Shown here: positions 40,027-49,007 of the stretch, piece by piece
How the letters are laid out: each line of letters starts with the position of its first letter
Numbering within the stretch: the first letter of the stretch is position 1
Source: Candidatus Eisenbergiella merdavium
GTDB lineage: Bacteria > Bacillota > Clostridia > Lachnospirales > Lachnospiraceae
Length of the DNA: 64,000 nt
Reading direction: 5' to 3'
Assembly: GCA_019119595.1 (NCBI GenBank)
Contig: DWWS01000054.1
Coordinates: 1 to 64,000 of the forward strand
The notes under the pieces: model-generated
The model's database searches: none
Told to the model about the DNA's origin: nothing
What the model saw: the letters and a program-made list of their open reading frames with translations, nothing else
Program-made: the position numbers and the translations under genes

Positions 40027-40668
40027 CTATGCCTCCGTTTTTTCCTCCGCCTCCTGTACCGTGATCGTCCCGCGCTCCAGGTGCCGGTCCAGAACATGAT
40101 TGAAAACCACGGCCTGTACGTATACCGGCAGTCCCGCTCCGAAGAGGAGGGGAAGATAGACGAAGAACCAGCAGACGAACAGGGCGGCGGCCTGCAGGAG
40201 GATGATAAAAACGGTCCAGCCCGGATTACGGACGGCGAGGAGCAGCGCCATGCGCAGCGCTTCTTTTGTCGTCATTTCAAACCTTGCGGTCACGGCGAAG
40301 GACCAGGCTGCCGTCCCCAGAGAAAAGAGCAGCAGGATGATAAAAAGCGTCGCCTGAAGGCGGAAGGCCGGGCCCGCAAGGTAGTAGTAAAGGGCGTTGA
40401 CGGAAAACAGGAGCTGGGAGATCAGAAAGGGCAGCCAGGTCAGGATTCCCTTTGGAAGATTGTGACGAAAGGCACGGAAAAAGGAAGAAGCGATATAGCC
40501 CTCCTGATCCTTTGCAAGCTTCATCATCACCTCCATAAGGGCGGACGATGCGGCCCCCATGGTGATGATCGGAATGCTGCACAGAAACCAGAGCATTCCG
40601 GCGTAAAGCATGAGAAGCACCTTATTGATGCCCTGCCAGAGGGCGTTTTCCGGATGGAACAGCTGCAT
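40027..40668 (-). CDS. YesL-like (DUF624) membrane protein
   Basis: This 213-residue protein has about five hydrophobic helices and the N-terminal pattern NKVLLMLYAGMLWFLCSIPIITMGAA typical of DUF624. YesL-type proteins occur in Bacillus and Clostridia loci for rhamnogalacturonan and related oligosaccharides next to ABC importers. Their exact job is unknown. It sits between the solute-binding protein and the GH28 gene on the same strand, and GGAGAAAGG lies upstream. Confidence 0.82.
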   Translation of the reverse strand: MQLFHPENALWQGINKVLLMLYAGMLWFLCSIPIITMGAASSALMEVMMKLAKDQEGYIASSFFRAFRHNLPKGILTWLPFLISQLLFSVNALYYYLAGPAFRLQATLFIILLLFSLGTAAWSFAVTARFEMTTKEALRMALLLAVRNPGWTVFIILLQAAALFVCWFFVYLPLLFGAGLPVYVQAVVFNHVLDRHLERGTITVQEAEEKTEA

Positions 40669-40733
40669 AAGTTTCCTTTCTCCGGCGGATGAGATATTTT
40701 TTCTTCCGACTGCCGGAAGCCGTAAAGCGGCAA

Positions 40734-40766
40734 TGCCGCATGGAAAGCGGGGCCTTCCATGCGGCA
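40734..40766 (-). other. Intercistronic hairpin after the solute-binding protein gene
   Basis: A perfect 12-bp stem (40734-40745 with 40755-40766, loop 9) without a good T-tract. Such hairpins often protect the abundant binding-protein mRNA and reduce downstream expression. Confidence 0.55.
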
Positions 40767-40799
40767 GCCTGGTTATGAATGTGTTTCCCGTGTTCCGTC

Positions 40800-42521
40800 T
40801 TAAGCGTTCTTTGCATCCAGGAAGGCCTGAATCTGGCTGATCAGCTCCTGACGGATCTCCTCAAGGCCCACGGCCTCCGCCTGCTCATGCCAGGCGTTGA
40901 TCTTTTCAACCGCCTCATCTGCATCATACATGGAGATGGTGAGCTGAAGCTCGTTGGACAGTGCGGAAACGTTGGCGATCTGGGTTTCCACGTTGGTGGT
41001 GTCGAAGGTGAAGCCGGCCAGCGGGCTTAACTGATAGGTAGACGGATCATACATGTATTCGAAGTCTGCCTTCAGCTCAGGATCATTGCTGACGAACTCG
41101 CTGAACTTCACATAGGAAGGATTCAGGGTGAGAGAGTAGTTGGGCATGGTGTATTTTTCTTCGTCAGAAATATCGGTGGCCTTGTAGCCGTCCTCACCGA
41201 CCGCTTCCCAGTCCTCGCCTTCGATTCCGTACTGGAACAGGTCGTTGGCCTCCTGGCTTCCGAACATCCAGTCAAGGAAGTACATAACGGCGTCGATCTT
41301 TTCGGACCATTCCGGAACCACAAGCCAGTTGTTGGTCACCATGTCGCAGATGACTGCGCCTTCTTCTTTGTTTCTCTGTGCATCCTCAATAACGTAGAAG
41401 CCGAACTCCGCTTCCGGAAGGCGCTCCTGTGCCTCGGTCGCCTTGGATTCATACTCGGTCAGGGTGGAGTAGGTGATGGCGGCTTCCTTCTCTACGGTGT
41501 CGGTGGTTCCTCTGTTGGGGCTTAAGTAAGGATTCCATTTGGTACGCTCCACGGTATATTCGGTGATGAAGTCGTACTGATAGCCCTCCGGCATTTTGGA
41601 GAACTGATCCTCGGAATCGCCCGCTACGACTGCGTTCAGCACGGTCTTGTTATCATCGCTCAGTCCCACGTAGAACCAGGTCTGGTCGCCCAGAATGTTC
41701 ACATTGTCCTGCGTGAACACATGATCATGCTTGGCGGAGTAGAACGGGGAATCCAGACGGAAGAAATTGGAAAGGCTCACGCCGATCATGTCGGGTTCGT
41801 TTTCAGCAACCGTCTGAACGAAGGCAAACAGGCTTTCCTCATCGGTGATCGGGTCGCAGTTGTATTTCTTGCGCAGATCCTCGCGGTACATGAAGCCTCT
41901 GGAATCCTCGTAGTAGGAAGCCAGGTTGATGCCGTAGATTCCGGTCTTGAACGTGCCGTCCTCCTGACGGACATAAGAGGTCATGGCATTCACAAAATCC
42001 TCGGAGAAGGCGGATTTCAGTCCGGGGAACTGATCGTTGTTGAAGTAGCCGGACAGATCCGCGAAGTTGCCCTGCTGGATGAAGGTGCTCAGACCGTGCC
42101 AGCCGCCGCAGAACATCAGATCATAATCCTCCTGCGCTACCATGGCCATGGTCAGCTTGTCCTTGTAATCGCCGCCCGCCACATAGCTGAAGTTGAGGTG
42201 GATCTTGCTCATGATGGGATCGTCCTGGGTCATTTCCTCATATTTTTCCAGAACCTTTTCAATGTTGCGGTACTCGTTCATGACGCGGATGTTGATGGTC
42301 GTATCCTCCATCTGGACAGCCGCCTCCTGCGCTTCCGTTTCCCCGGAAGCGTCATCCGCCGCTGCGTCGGTTTGCGCAGAGGCGGAGTCCGATGCTGCGC
42401 TCTGGGAGCTTTCCGCGGCTCCCCCGGTCTGCTGGCTGCTTCCGCAGGCTGCGAGGGAAGCGGTCATGATTCCCGCAAGCAGCAGGGATGCTGCCTTTGT
42501 GAGTAAAGATCTTCTTTTCAT
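40800..42521 (-). CDS. Extracellular solute-binding lipoprotein of a sugar ABC importer
   Basis: This 573-residue protein has a lipoprotein signal ending in SLAACGSS, then a Ser/Ala/Glu-rich linker and a family 1-type binding protein of the large LplA/YtcQ class, which takes up oligosaccharides. Genes for the two permeases lie directly upstream. No ATPase gene is present, as usual for this class, which shares an MsmX-like ATPase. AAGGAGGAAGAA precedes the ATG. Confidence 0.9.
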   Translation of the reverse strand: MKRRSLLTKAASLLLAGIMTASLAACGSSQQTGGAAESSQSAASDSASAQTDAAADDASGETEAQEAAVQMEDTTINIRVMNEYRNIEKVLEKYEEMTQDDPIMSKIHLNFSYVAGGDYKDKLTMAMVAQEDYDLMFCGGWHGLSTFIQQGNFADLSGYFNNDQFPGLKSAFSEDFVNAMTSYVRQEDGTFKTGIYGINLASYYEDSRGFMYREDLRKKYNCDPITDEESLFAFVQTVAENEPDMIGVSLSNFFRLDSPFYSAKHDHVFTQDNVNILGDQTWFYVGLSDDNKTVLNAVVAGDSEDQFSKMPEGYQYDFITEYTVERTKWNPYLSPNRGTTDTVEKEAAITYSTLTEYESKATEAQERLPEAEFGFYVIEDAQRNKEEGAVICDMVTNNWLVVPEWSEKIDAVMYFLDWMFGSQEANDLFQYGIEGEDWEAVGEDGYKATDISDEEKYTMPNYSLTLNPSYVKFSEFVSNDPELKADFEYMYDPSTYQLSPLAGFTFDTTNVETQIANVSALSNELQLTISMYDADEAVEKINAWHEQAEAVGLEEIRQELISQIQAFLDAKNA

Positions 42522-42587
42522 TTCTTCCTCCTTTTTCGCCGCTTAAGGCGGCATGAATTCAAATGATGTATTTGAAGCTGTAACGCC

Positions 42588-43502
42588 TCAGCCCTTGATC
42601 GCTCCCACCGTAAGGCCGCTGGTGAAATACTTCTGCACGTAAGGGTACAGGAGAACGATCGGGCCGATGGCGACCACAGTGGTGGCCATCCGCAGAGAGT
42701 TTGTCGGCAGGTCGCCCACCGACATGCCTGTGGTACGCGCCATTTCGCGCATCGCATCCGCGTTGCGCAGCATCCGCATCAGAAGATACTGTAGCGGGAA
42801 AAGATTGGCGTCTTCGATATAGAGCATGGCGTTGAACCACTGGTTCCAGTAGCCGAGCGCGTAGAAAAGGCTCAGCGTCGCGATGCCCGGAACGGACACC
42901 GGAAGGATGATCTTGCGCAGGATCTGGATATCGTTCGCGCCGTCCACGTAGGCGGATTCCGAAAGCTCATGGGGGATCCCGGCGAAGAAATTCCGCATCA
43001 GGAACATGTTCCATGCGCTGAACGCCACGGGAAGGATGAGCACGAAGATGTTGTTCTTCATATCCAGCGTTTTGCTGATCAGCAGGTAGGTGGGCACCAG
43101 TCCGCCGCCGAACAGCATGGTAAAATAGACGAAAAAGGTGATGGCGTTCCGGAATTTGATCTTCTTTAAGGAAAGCGGATACGCCATGGTGATCGTCAGC
43201 AGCATGCTGAACAGCGTACCGGCCGCCGTGGTGAAGATGGTTACGCCATAGGCCTTGAAGATCTGGCTGTCTCCCAGCACCATTTTGTAGGCCTGGAGCG
43301 TGAAATCCTTCGGAATGATGGGAAAGCCGTAGGTGGCAAAATTGGATTCTGTCTCAAAGCTGCTGCCCAGGATGATGGCAAAGGGGAACAGACAGTAGAT
43401 GCAGAACAGAGCGGCGATGGCATATACCACGATCTCAAACAGGATCTCGCCTCCGGATTTCCGGATCCGTCTGCCGGTGGGTTTGATTTTGTTTTTTTTC
43501 AT
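42588..43502 (-). CDS. Carbohydrate ABC transporter permease (LplC/YtcP type)
   Basis: This protein of about 304 residues has six membrane helices and the binding-protein-dependent permease motif ELSESAYVDGANDIQILRKIILP (EAA loop), which contacts the ATPase. It pairs with the permease upstream. The start is one of several ATGs (43505, 43502); 43502 is best spaced from GAGG. It is 66 bp from the solute-binding protein gene. Confidence 0.88.
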   Translation of the reverse strand: MKKNKIKPTGRRIRKSGGEILFEIVVYAIAALFCIYCLFPFAIILGSSFETESNFATYGFPIIPKDFTLQAYKMVLGDSQIFKAYGVTIFTTAAGTLFSMLLTITMAYPLSLKKIKFRNAITFFVYFTMLFGGGLVPTYLLISKTLDMKNNIFVLILPVAFSAWNMFLMRNFFAGIPHELSESAYVDGANDIQILRKIILPVSVPGIATLSLFYALGYWNQWFNAMLYIEDANLFPLQYLLMRMLRNADAMREMARTTGMSVGDLPTNSLRMATTVVAIGPIVLLYPYVQKYFTSGLTVGAIKG

Positions 43503-43580
43503 CATAATCCTCATTCCGGAGCGTGCGGCGGGGCGCACTTCTCCATTTCAAAAGCTTCTGCGTTCCGGGTATCTCAGCGG

Positions 43581-44600
43581 TCAGAAGATCGCGGCGTCCG
43601 GCTCGATTCTTTTCGTGATCTGGTTGGTGGTAAATACCAGGATGAGACCTACCACAGACTGGAACAGGCTGGTCGCGGTGCTCATTCCCAGGTTATTGAG
43701 CTGACGCAGAGCGCGGTAAACAAAGGTATCGATCACATCCGTGGTCGGATAGAGCTGCGCGTTGTCGCCGACCAGCGCGTAGATCATGCCGAAGTCTCCG
43801 GCGAAGATCTTTCCGATCCCCATGATGGTCAGCATGATGGCCGTTACCTTGAGGAGCGGTAGCGTGATCTTCGTGATCTGCTGCAGCCTTGTGGCTCCGT
43901 CCACCTTCGCGGCCTCATACATTTCCTGATCGAAGCCCGTTATGGCGGCTACGTAAACGATGGTTCCGTAACCGGCGCCCTGCCAGATGCGCAGAAGCAC
44001 CAGGATCAGCGGCCACCAGGCCGCGTTTGTATAGAATTCCGGGCTGGTTCCCGTAGCGTCCGTGATCCATCTGGTGACCATTCCGCTGCTTCCGATGATG
44101 CCGCTTAAAAACATGGCAACCACCGTCCACGAAACGAAATGAGGGAAAATGGCGATGGTCTGAACCACCTTGTTATAGACCTTGTGCTTGATCTCCACAA
44201 ATACCAGCGCCAGCAGGATGGACAGAAGCGTGGAACTGGCAAGAAACAGGATGTTCAGAAAGACCGTATTGAAAAAGACCCTTCCGATCCCGTTGTAATT
44301 AAACAGGAACTGAAAATTTTCCATCCCTACCCAAGGGCTTCCCCATATGCCGTCCTTGTAGCTGAAACGCTTGAAGGCGATCAAAACGCCGTACATGGGG
44401 TAATAACAGAAGACAAGTACCCAGATGATGGAGGGAACCGTCATCAGATACAGAAGCCTGTTTTTCCACAGCTCGGACAATCCTCCCCGGAAGCCGAGGT
44501 GCTCTTTATAAGGCTTTGCTTTGTTTGCTCCGGGCCTGCCTTTTCCCGGAGGCTTGACATTGGAACGATCCGCACGGAGCGGAGCTTTTTGCTGCTTCAC
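43581..44600 (-). CDS. Carbohydrate ABC transporter permease (LplB/YteP type)
   Basis: This 339-residue protein has a basic cytoplasmic N-terminus of about 45 residues, six membrane helices and the EAA-loop motif QEMYEAAKVDGATRLQQITKITLP. It is the first gene of the importer operon. The start is a GTG at 44600 with GAGGAGGTC well placed upstream. Together with the second permease and the solute-binding protein it imports a pectin-type oligosaccharide, as judged from the YesL and GH28 neighbours. Confidence 0.88.
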   Translation of the reverse strand: MKQQKAPLRADRSNVKPPGKGRPGANKAKPYKEHLGFRGGLSELWKNRLLYLMTVPSIIWVLVFCYYPMYGVLIAFKRFSYKDGIWGSPWVGMENFQFLFNYNGIGRVFFNTVFLNILFLASSTLLSILLALVFVEIKHKVYNKVVQTIAIFPHFVSWTVVAMFLSGIIGSSGMVTRWITDATGTSPEFYTNAAWWPLILVLLRIWQGAGYGTIVYVAAITGFDQEMYEAAKVDGATRLQQITKITLPLLKVTAIMLTIMGIGKIFAGDFGMIYALVGDNAQLYPTTDVIDTFVYRALRQLNNLGMSTATSLFQSVVGLILVFTTNQITKRIEPDAAIF

Positions 44601-44670
44601 GATCTGACCTCCTCATTCTGCCGCGCCGGGCGGCGTCTGATTCATATGTATCCTTTGTCCGGATGCCTTT

Positions 44671-44699
44671 ATCATAGAGGACGGCAGGGGAGGAACCAA
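44671..44699 (-). promoter_or_regulatory. Promoter of the sugar importer operon
   Basis: Read on the minus strand, TTGGTT (44699-44694), a 17-bp spacer and TATGAT (44676-44671). It lies about 70 bp upstream of the first permease gene. A YesN-type regulator would be expected to bind nearby. Confidence 0.6.
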
Positions 44700-44783
44700 T
44701 ATTAAAAAAACGGGATTTTGGGTAATTTTCGATTGTGCGGGGAGAGGAGCCTGAAGCAGGGGAAGGCATATTCGTTACGAGCA

Positions 44784-44812
44784 TTGAAATCTGCTCCGGG
44801 TGTTTATATAAT
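44784..44812 (+). promoter_or_regulatory. Promoter of the ABC exporter pair
   Basis: TTGAAA at 44784-44789, a 17-bp spacer and TATAAT at 44807-44812. The start of transcription would be near 44819, only about 5 bases before the ATG at 44824. Confidence 0.6.
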
Positions 44813-44823
44813 AGAGGAAGAAA

Positions 44824-46524
44824 ATGCGTAAGATAATACGCAAGATAACAGAGGTTCTTGAGAGAAAACAGATCATGACCGGAAAAGATATTTTAAAAAC
44901 ATACTTTTATCAGTTGGACAAAACATATATGGCCGCTTTTTTAGCGATAAGCGGCCTTCTGACAGAGAGCCTGAGTCTGCTGTATCCCGGAATTCTGGGA
45001 CGGATTCTGGATGTCATTACGATACAGAAGGACAGCGGGCTTTTTACATTCCTGTGTCTGGCTTATGTTGTTGTTTTCCTGGCCGATAAGTTTCTTTGCG
45101 TGGGAGAAGAATGGCTCAGGCTGAGAACCAGAAGGGCCATGGAGCTGTCTGTAAAAAAGAAAATGCTGAAGAGTATGCTGCTGTCAAAGCCGGGGACCGG
45201 GGATATGGAAGCGGGGAAAGCCTCGGAGCTTCTGCTGGATGGAACGAAAAGCGTTATTCTTTATTTTGAAACAGGCGTTGATTTTATCAAAAATATCATA
45301 AAGATTCTGTTCGTTCTCATCATCATGCTGAATATTGACTGGCGCATATTTGCCGGGGCGGTGGTCCTGCTTCCCGCCTATGCCGGCCTTTCCTGGCGAA
45401 CGGGAAAAAGGGTAAAGGAGAAGGGGGAGGAAAAAGAGAAAGAATACCAGGGCTTCCGGAGCTGGTTTGTAGAGGTTCTGGCGGGAATGCAGACGATCAG
45501 GAAATATGATATGCAGGGAAAGATAAAGCGTCTTACCCGGGAAAGGGAGCGGTCATACATAGATAAAACCCGCCGGTTTCTGCTGGCTGATCTGCGGGCC
45601 GAATTCATGACCCAGCTATTCATGCAGTTTCTGAATTTCTTTCTGTATATCCTGTCGGCCTGCTTTATCACCCAGGGGCGTCTTACCATAGGAAGCTATG
45701 TGATGATCTTTGAGTATTACTATGTGATGCAGAGCAGTATTGTAAAAATGGGCGCCCTGTACAGGCAGGCGCATGAAAAGAGCAGCCTTATGCGCCAGAT
45801 GACATCTTTTCTGAATCAGATGTCCGCTCCTGCGGCAAAGGGCCTTTGCGAGGGGATTGACGGAAGGATCGAATGCAGAAATGTAAATTTCAGCTATCCG
45901 GGAGAGAAAAGGCTTCTGGACGGCTGCAGCTTTTGTATCGAAAGCGGAGAAGAAGCGGCGGTTTCCGCGGAAAGCGGGGCCGGGAAAAGTACGCTGTTGA
46001 AGGTGATCGCGGGAATATACGAAGCGGAAGGCGGAGCTGTTTACCTGGGAAAGCACAGGATCGAGGAATATGATCCGGAATATCTGAGATCAAAAGTCAT
46101 CTATTTTGTACAGGAAAAAATCCTTTTGTACGACACGCTGAAGGAAAATGTCGCGCTGGGGAAAACATTTTCGGACGAAAGAATCTGGCGAGTTCTGGAA
46201 AAGGTCGGTCTGGCGGATGTGGTGAAAAAGCTGCCGCAAGAACTGGATACAAGGATCGAAGGCCAAAATTCCTGCCTCTCGGAGGGAGAGTATCATCGCC
46301 TTAATTTTGCCCGGGTCCTTCTTATGGCCCCCCGGATCCTGATCATAGACGAGGGGACCATTTCCCTGGATGTGGAGGCGGAGAAAGAGATCCGGAAATT
46401 ATTAAAGAAGGAGCTTGCCGGCGTGACAATACTGTTTGTGACGCATCGAAAGGAAAGCATCCATGGCGCAGAAAGGATTCTGTATCTGAACAAAGGAAGA
46501 ATCAATGAGAAAAACTACCGCTAA
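44824..46524 (+). CDS. ABC exporter half-transporter with degenerate signature motif
   Basis: This 566-residue protein has six membrane helices (about 35-320) and an ATPase domain. Walker A is SAESGAGKST. The signature reads LSEGE instead of LSGGQ, and Walker B is LIIDEGT. Degenerate signatures mark the non-catalytic side of heterodimeric exporters; the next gene supplies a consensus partner. The cargo is unknown and no precursor peptide is seen. The ATG at 44824 follows GAGGAAG, but the promoter just upstream would leave an almost leaderless mRNA; the ATG at 44875 is a shorter alternative. The genes overlap by 20 bp. Confidence 0.85.
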   Translation: MRKIIRKITEVLERKQIMTGKDILKTYFYQLDKTYMAAFLAISGLLTESLSLLYPGILGRILDVITIQKDSGLFTFLCLAYVVVFLADKFLCVGEEWLRLRTRRAMELSVKKKMLKSMLLSKPGTGDMEAGKASELLLDGTKSVILYFETGVDFIKNIIKILFVLIIMLNIDWRIFAGAVVLLPAYAGLSWRTGKRVKEKGEEKEKEYQGFRSWFVEVLAGMQTIRKYDMQGKIKRLTRERERSYIDKTRRFLLADLRAEFMTQLFMQFLNFFLYILSACFITQGRLTIGSYVMIFEYYYVMQSSIVKMGALYRQAHEKSSLMRQMTSFLNQMSAPAAKGLCEGIDGRIECRNVNFSYPGEKRLLDGCSFCIESGEEAAVSAESGAGKSTLLKVIAGIYEAEGGAVYLGKHRIEEYDPEYLRSKVIYFVQEKILLYDTLKENVALGKTFSDERIWRVLEKVGLADVVKKLPQELDTRIEGQNSCLSEGEYHRLNFARVLLMAPRILIIDEGTISLDVEAEKEIRKLLKKELAGVTILFVTHRKESIHGAERILYLNKGRINEKNYR

Positions 46525-48148
46525 AATCTTTTCTCCATTCCATCTTCATACCCCCGTTGGGAGATACCGCGCACCGGGATTTCCGGCCTATTGCGTGCTG
46601 GAGACGGCGGCGCTGCTCCTTCTGCTCGGCGCGGATATTTTAAGCCCTTTTTTCTATAAGGAATTTATTGACAGGGTACTGCTGAACGGGGAGCTGGACA
46701 GGCTGTTTCCCATCTGTGCGCTGATGCTCGGGCTGTTTGCCGCAAGATATGCGGTCCGTTTAATCAAGCTGAAAACGGAAATGAAGTATGAATTTTCCGT
46801 ACAGGCGGAGATTCGCGGCCGCCTGTTTGACAGCTATGCCGGTTACAGCGTTCCGGACCGCGAGGGGGAATATTTAAAGCTCTATGACGAATATGCGCGT
46901 AAGCTCAGCGAAGGCTTCCGGAAATACAGAATGGAGCCGCTCTCCTGTGCGCTGACCGTGCTGGTCCTGGGAATTATTTCAATCTGCATTGATCTGCAGC
47001 TTTTTTTGATCAGCATTCTTGCGATCGCAGCCTCCTTCACCATCAACCATATCTGCGCGGAAAGGATTCATGGAAACAGCGAGGGGTACAGAAGGGTGAA
47101 GGCGGAGAATGACAGCTGGATCCTTTCTCTTTTGCAGAATCTGTCGGGGATACGGGGACTTGGCCGTGCTGATGAGCTGACGGACAGATACGGCAGGCTG
47201 GAGGAAGCGGTTTTTTCTTCCTATGCAAGGGAACGTAAGATTTTGTGCGGCGTTTCCGTTTTGCAGGACTTCAATTATCGTTTTCTGCTGGAAATGGTCC
47301 TGTATTTTTACGGAGGCTATCTGATTTTAAATGACCGGCTTCTTTTGGGGACATTTATGGCCTTTCTCTCTTATTACAAAAAAATTTACCGGAATGTGAA
47401 GCTGCTTGGGGACAGAAAGATAGCCTGTAAAAAAGAAGCGCCCTGGCTTGAAAGCGTAACCGAAGCGGCGGAAAAGGCCGCAGAGCCTGAAGCGAAGAAG
47501 ACACCCGGAAAAATGGAATCCATACATGAAGCGGTCGGGGAAGAACTGCACATCTGTGGTGATTATTATCCATACGGAAAGGAAGAGAACATATTTCATC
47601 TGTCCGTTGAGGACGTCCGGATCAAAAAAGGGAGCAGAATAGCCGTCGTTGGGGAAAGCGGATGCGGAAAGACATCCTTTGCGAAGCTGATTTGTGGACT
47701 TTATGAGCGGTGCGGCTGCTTTTATGTGGAAAAGGAGCCTTATTTCTTCGACCTTTCAGTGATGGATAATCTGCTTCTGGTGGATGAAGATCGCGAGAAA
47801 GCGAAACGGTATTTAAGGCTGTGCTTTTCGCCGGAGGAAATAGAAGAGCTGAAAATGCTCCGTGCGGACAAGAAGATCGGAGAAGGCGGATGCCGGCTTT
47901 CCGGAGGCCAGAGGGAGCGGCTGAACATGGTGCGCGTTCTTCTGAAAAGCCCTTCGCTGATCGTCTGGGATGAAGCGACGGCACAGATGGATGCGGAGGT
48001 GGAAAAGAAAATGTATGAAATGATCCGTGCAGAGCTGCCTGAAAGCACCCATATCTTTATCTCTCATAAAAAAGAGGTTTTGGCGTATGTGGATGAAGTG
48101 ATCTGCGCAGAAAACGGCAGGGTCCGGATGGGAGGATCGTGCCGCTGA
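46505..48148 (+). CDS. ABC exporter half-transporter (catalytic partner)
   Basis: This 547-residue protein has six membrane helices and an ATPase domain with Walker A GESGCGKTS, signature LSGGQ and Walker B VWDEATAQMD, forming a heterodimer with the preceding protein. A Lys/Glu/Pro-rich insert lies near 320-340. The C-terminus stops right after ENGRVRMGG, where exporters usually have 15-30 more residues. The last three codons lie in DNA that, on the other strand, encodes a PIN domain. The gene end may therefore have been formed by the recombination that broke that toxin gene. Confidence 0.85.
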   Translation: MRKTTAKIFSPFHLHTPVGRYRAPGFPAYCVLETAALLLLLGADILSPFFYKEFIDRVLLNGELDRLFPICALMLGLFAARYAVRLIKLKTEMKYEFSVQAEIRGRLFDSYAGYSVPDREGEYLKLYDEYARKLSEGFRKYRMEPLSCALTVLVLGIISICIDLQLFLISILAIAASFTINHICAERIHGNSEGYRRVKAENDSWILSLLQNLSGIRGLGRADELTDRYGRLEEAVFSSYARERKILCGVSVLQDFNYRFLLEMVLYFYGGYLILNDRLLLGTFMAFLSYYKKIYRNVKLLGDRKIACKKEAPWLESVTEAAEKAAEPEAKKTPGKMESIHEAVGEELHICGDYYPYGKEENIFHLSVEDVRIKKGSRIAVVGESGCGKTSFAKLICGLYERCGCFYVEKEPYFFDLSVMDNLLLVDEDREKAKRYLRLCFSPEEIEELKMLRADKKIGEGGCRLSGGQRERLNMVRVLLKSPSLIVWDEATAQMDAEVEKKMYEMIRAELPESTHIFISHKKEVLAYVDEVICAENGRVRMGGSCR

Positions 48149-48239
48149 AGGTGAGCTCTACGATATTTCCCGGCACAGAATTCCATTTTATCATGGCAGA
48201 GATAAGAACGTTTGTATCAATCACAGCATAATATTTCAT
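48057..48239 (-). pseudogene. Truncated PIN-domain toxin
   Basis: The minus-strand frame starts MKYYAVIDTNVLISAMIKW, the N-terminus of PIN-family toxins with the first catalytic Asp (IDTN), and remains PIN-like through PGNIVELTFSG to about 48135. Beyond that it runs into the antisense of the ABC exporter end and encodes unrelated residues to a stop at 48057. A full domain would need about 100 more residues with three further acidic residues. The start overlaps the antitoxin stop (ATGA), as in an intact operon. It is very probably inactive. Confidence 0.75.
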
Positions 48240-48541
48240 TCTGCCGCCTTTCTTGCGGCAGAAATCTCCGCATTGATCTCGTCAAGGGTCATGTTTGATA
48301 TTCCATTTTCCTCAGCGATCCGGCTGGCCGCCTTCATTGCCGATATGGCTCTGGATTCCGATTGATCATCAAGCTTCATAGAAAAGGGGATGCCGTTTTC
48401 CTGAACCAGTCTGGATATGCACATACGCAGATAGGTCGATAAGTCTATACCAAGCTTTTCGCAGATGCTTGCGGCTTTTACTCTGGATGATTCTTCCGCA
48501 CGGAAAGAATACCAGCTCCTGTGCATATCACACCGTGACAT
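48236..48541 (-). CDS. RelB/DinJ-type antitoxin
   Basis: This protein of about 101 residues has a ribbon-helix-helix DNA-binding start (EESSRVKAASICEKLGIDLSTYLRMCISRLV) followed by GIPFSMK, typical of RelB/DinJ antitoxins, and a helical C-terminus that would wrap the toxin. Its toxin gene is truncated, so it is a left-over antitoxin that may still repress its own promoter. The start at 48541 has AAGGGATCC upstream; other ATGs at 48574 and 48526 are possible. It is divergent from the GntR operon. Confidence 0.72.
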   Translation of the reverse strand: MSRCDMHRSWYSFRAEESSRVKAASICEKLGIDLSTYLRMCISRLVQENGIPFSMKLDDQSESRAISAMKAASRIAEENGISNMTLDEINAEISAARKAAE

Positions 48542-48550
48542 CCGGATCCC

Positions 48551-48579
48551 TTGACTTCCTTTCCCTAAATGCATATAAT
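48551..48579 (+). promoter_or_regulatory. Promoter of the GntR-ABC operon
   Basis: TTGACT at 48551-48556, a 17-bp spacer and TATAAT at 48574-48579. Confidence 0.8.
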
Positions 48580-48598
48580 GTACTTAAACAATAAGTAC
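48580..48598 (+). promoter_or_regulatory. Palindromic operator of the GntR-type regulator
   Basis: GTACTTA (48580-48586) and TAAGTAC (48592-48598) form a perfect inverted repeat with a 5-bp centre, directly after the -10 and over the transcription start. This is the expected place for YtrA-type autorepression. A further GTAC follows at 48603. Confidence 0.65.
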
Positions 48599-48629
48599 AA
48601 TGCGTACAATAAAAATGAGGTGGCAGAGC

Positions 48630-49007
48630 GTGGAGATCATTATCAGCAATAATGCCGGCAAGCCGATCTATGAGCAGATCACATCGCAGATGAAAGCCAT
48701 GATCATGAGCGGTGAGCTGCAGGCAGGAGATCCGATCCCGTCAATGCGCGCCCTGGCGAAATCCATTCATGTGAGCGTCATTACGGTCCAAAAGGCTTAT
48801 GAGGAGCTGCAGAGAGACGGTTTTATCGAAACCGGCGTGGGCAGAGGAAGCTTTGTATCTGCCCGAAATAAGGAGTTTTATCAGGAGGAGCAGCAGCGTA
48901 TGGCGGAGGAGCATCTGCAGGCGGCCGCAGAGATCGGGCGCGTCAGCAATATTCCGCTCGCGAAGCTGACGGAACTGCTGGAAATGTTCTATCAGGAGGA
49001 TGAATGA
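48630..49007 (+). CDS. GntR-family (YtrA subfamily) transcriptional regulator
   Basis: This 125-residue protein starts IIISNNAGKPIYEQI and has a GntR winged helix (GDPIPSMRALAKSIHVSVITVQKAYEELQRDGFI) with the short C-terminal dimer helix of the YtrA group, which controls ABC transporter operons. The start is a GTG at 48630, with GAGGTGG just upstream and the family's usual N-terminus. The ATG at 48600 would lie close to the transcription start with no ribosome binding site. It overlaps the ATPase gene (ATGA). Confidence 0.88.
   Translation: MEIIISNNAGKPIYEQITSQMKAMIMSGELQAGDPIPSMRALAKSIHVSVITVQKAYEELQRDGFIETGVGRGSFVSARNKEFYQEEQQRMAEEHLQAAAEIGRVSNIPLAKLTELLEMFYQEDE

Noticed and set aside
40734-40766. 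Rho-independent terminator inside the sugar operon
   Set aside because: The stem is strong but there is no T-run on the minus strand and the next genes belong to the same operon. It is listed as an intercistronic hairpin instead.
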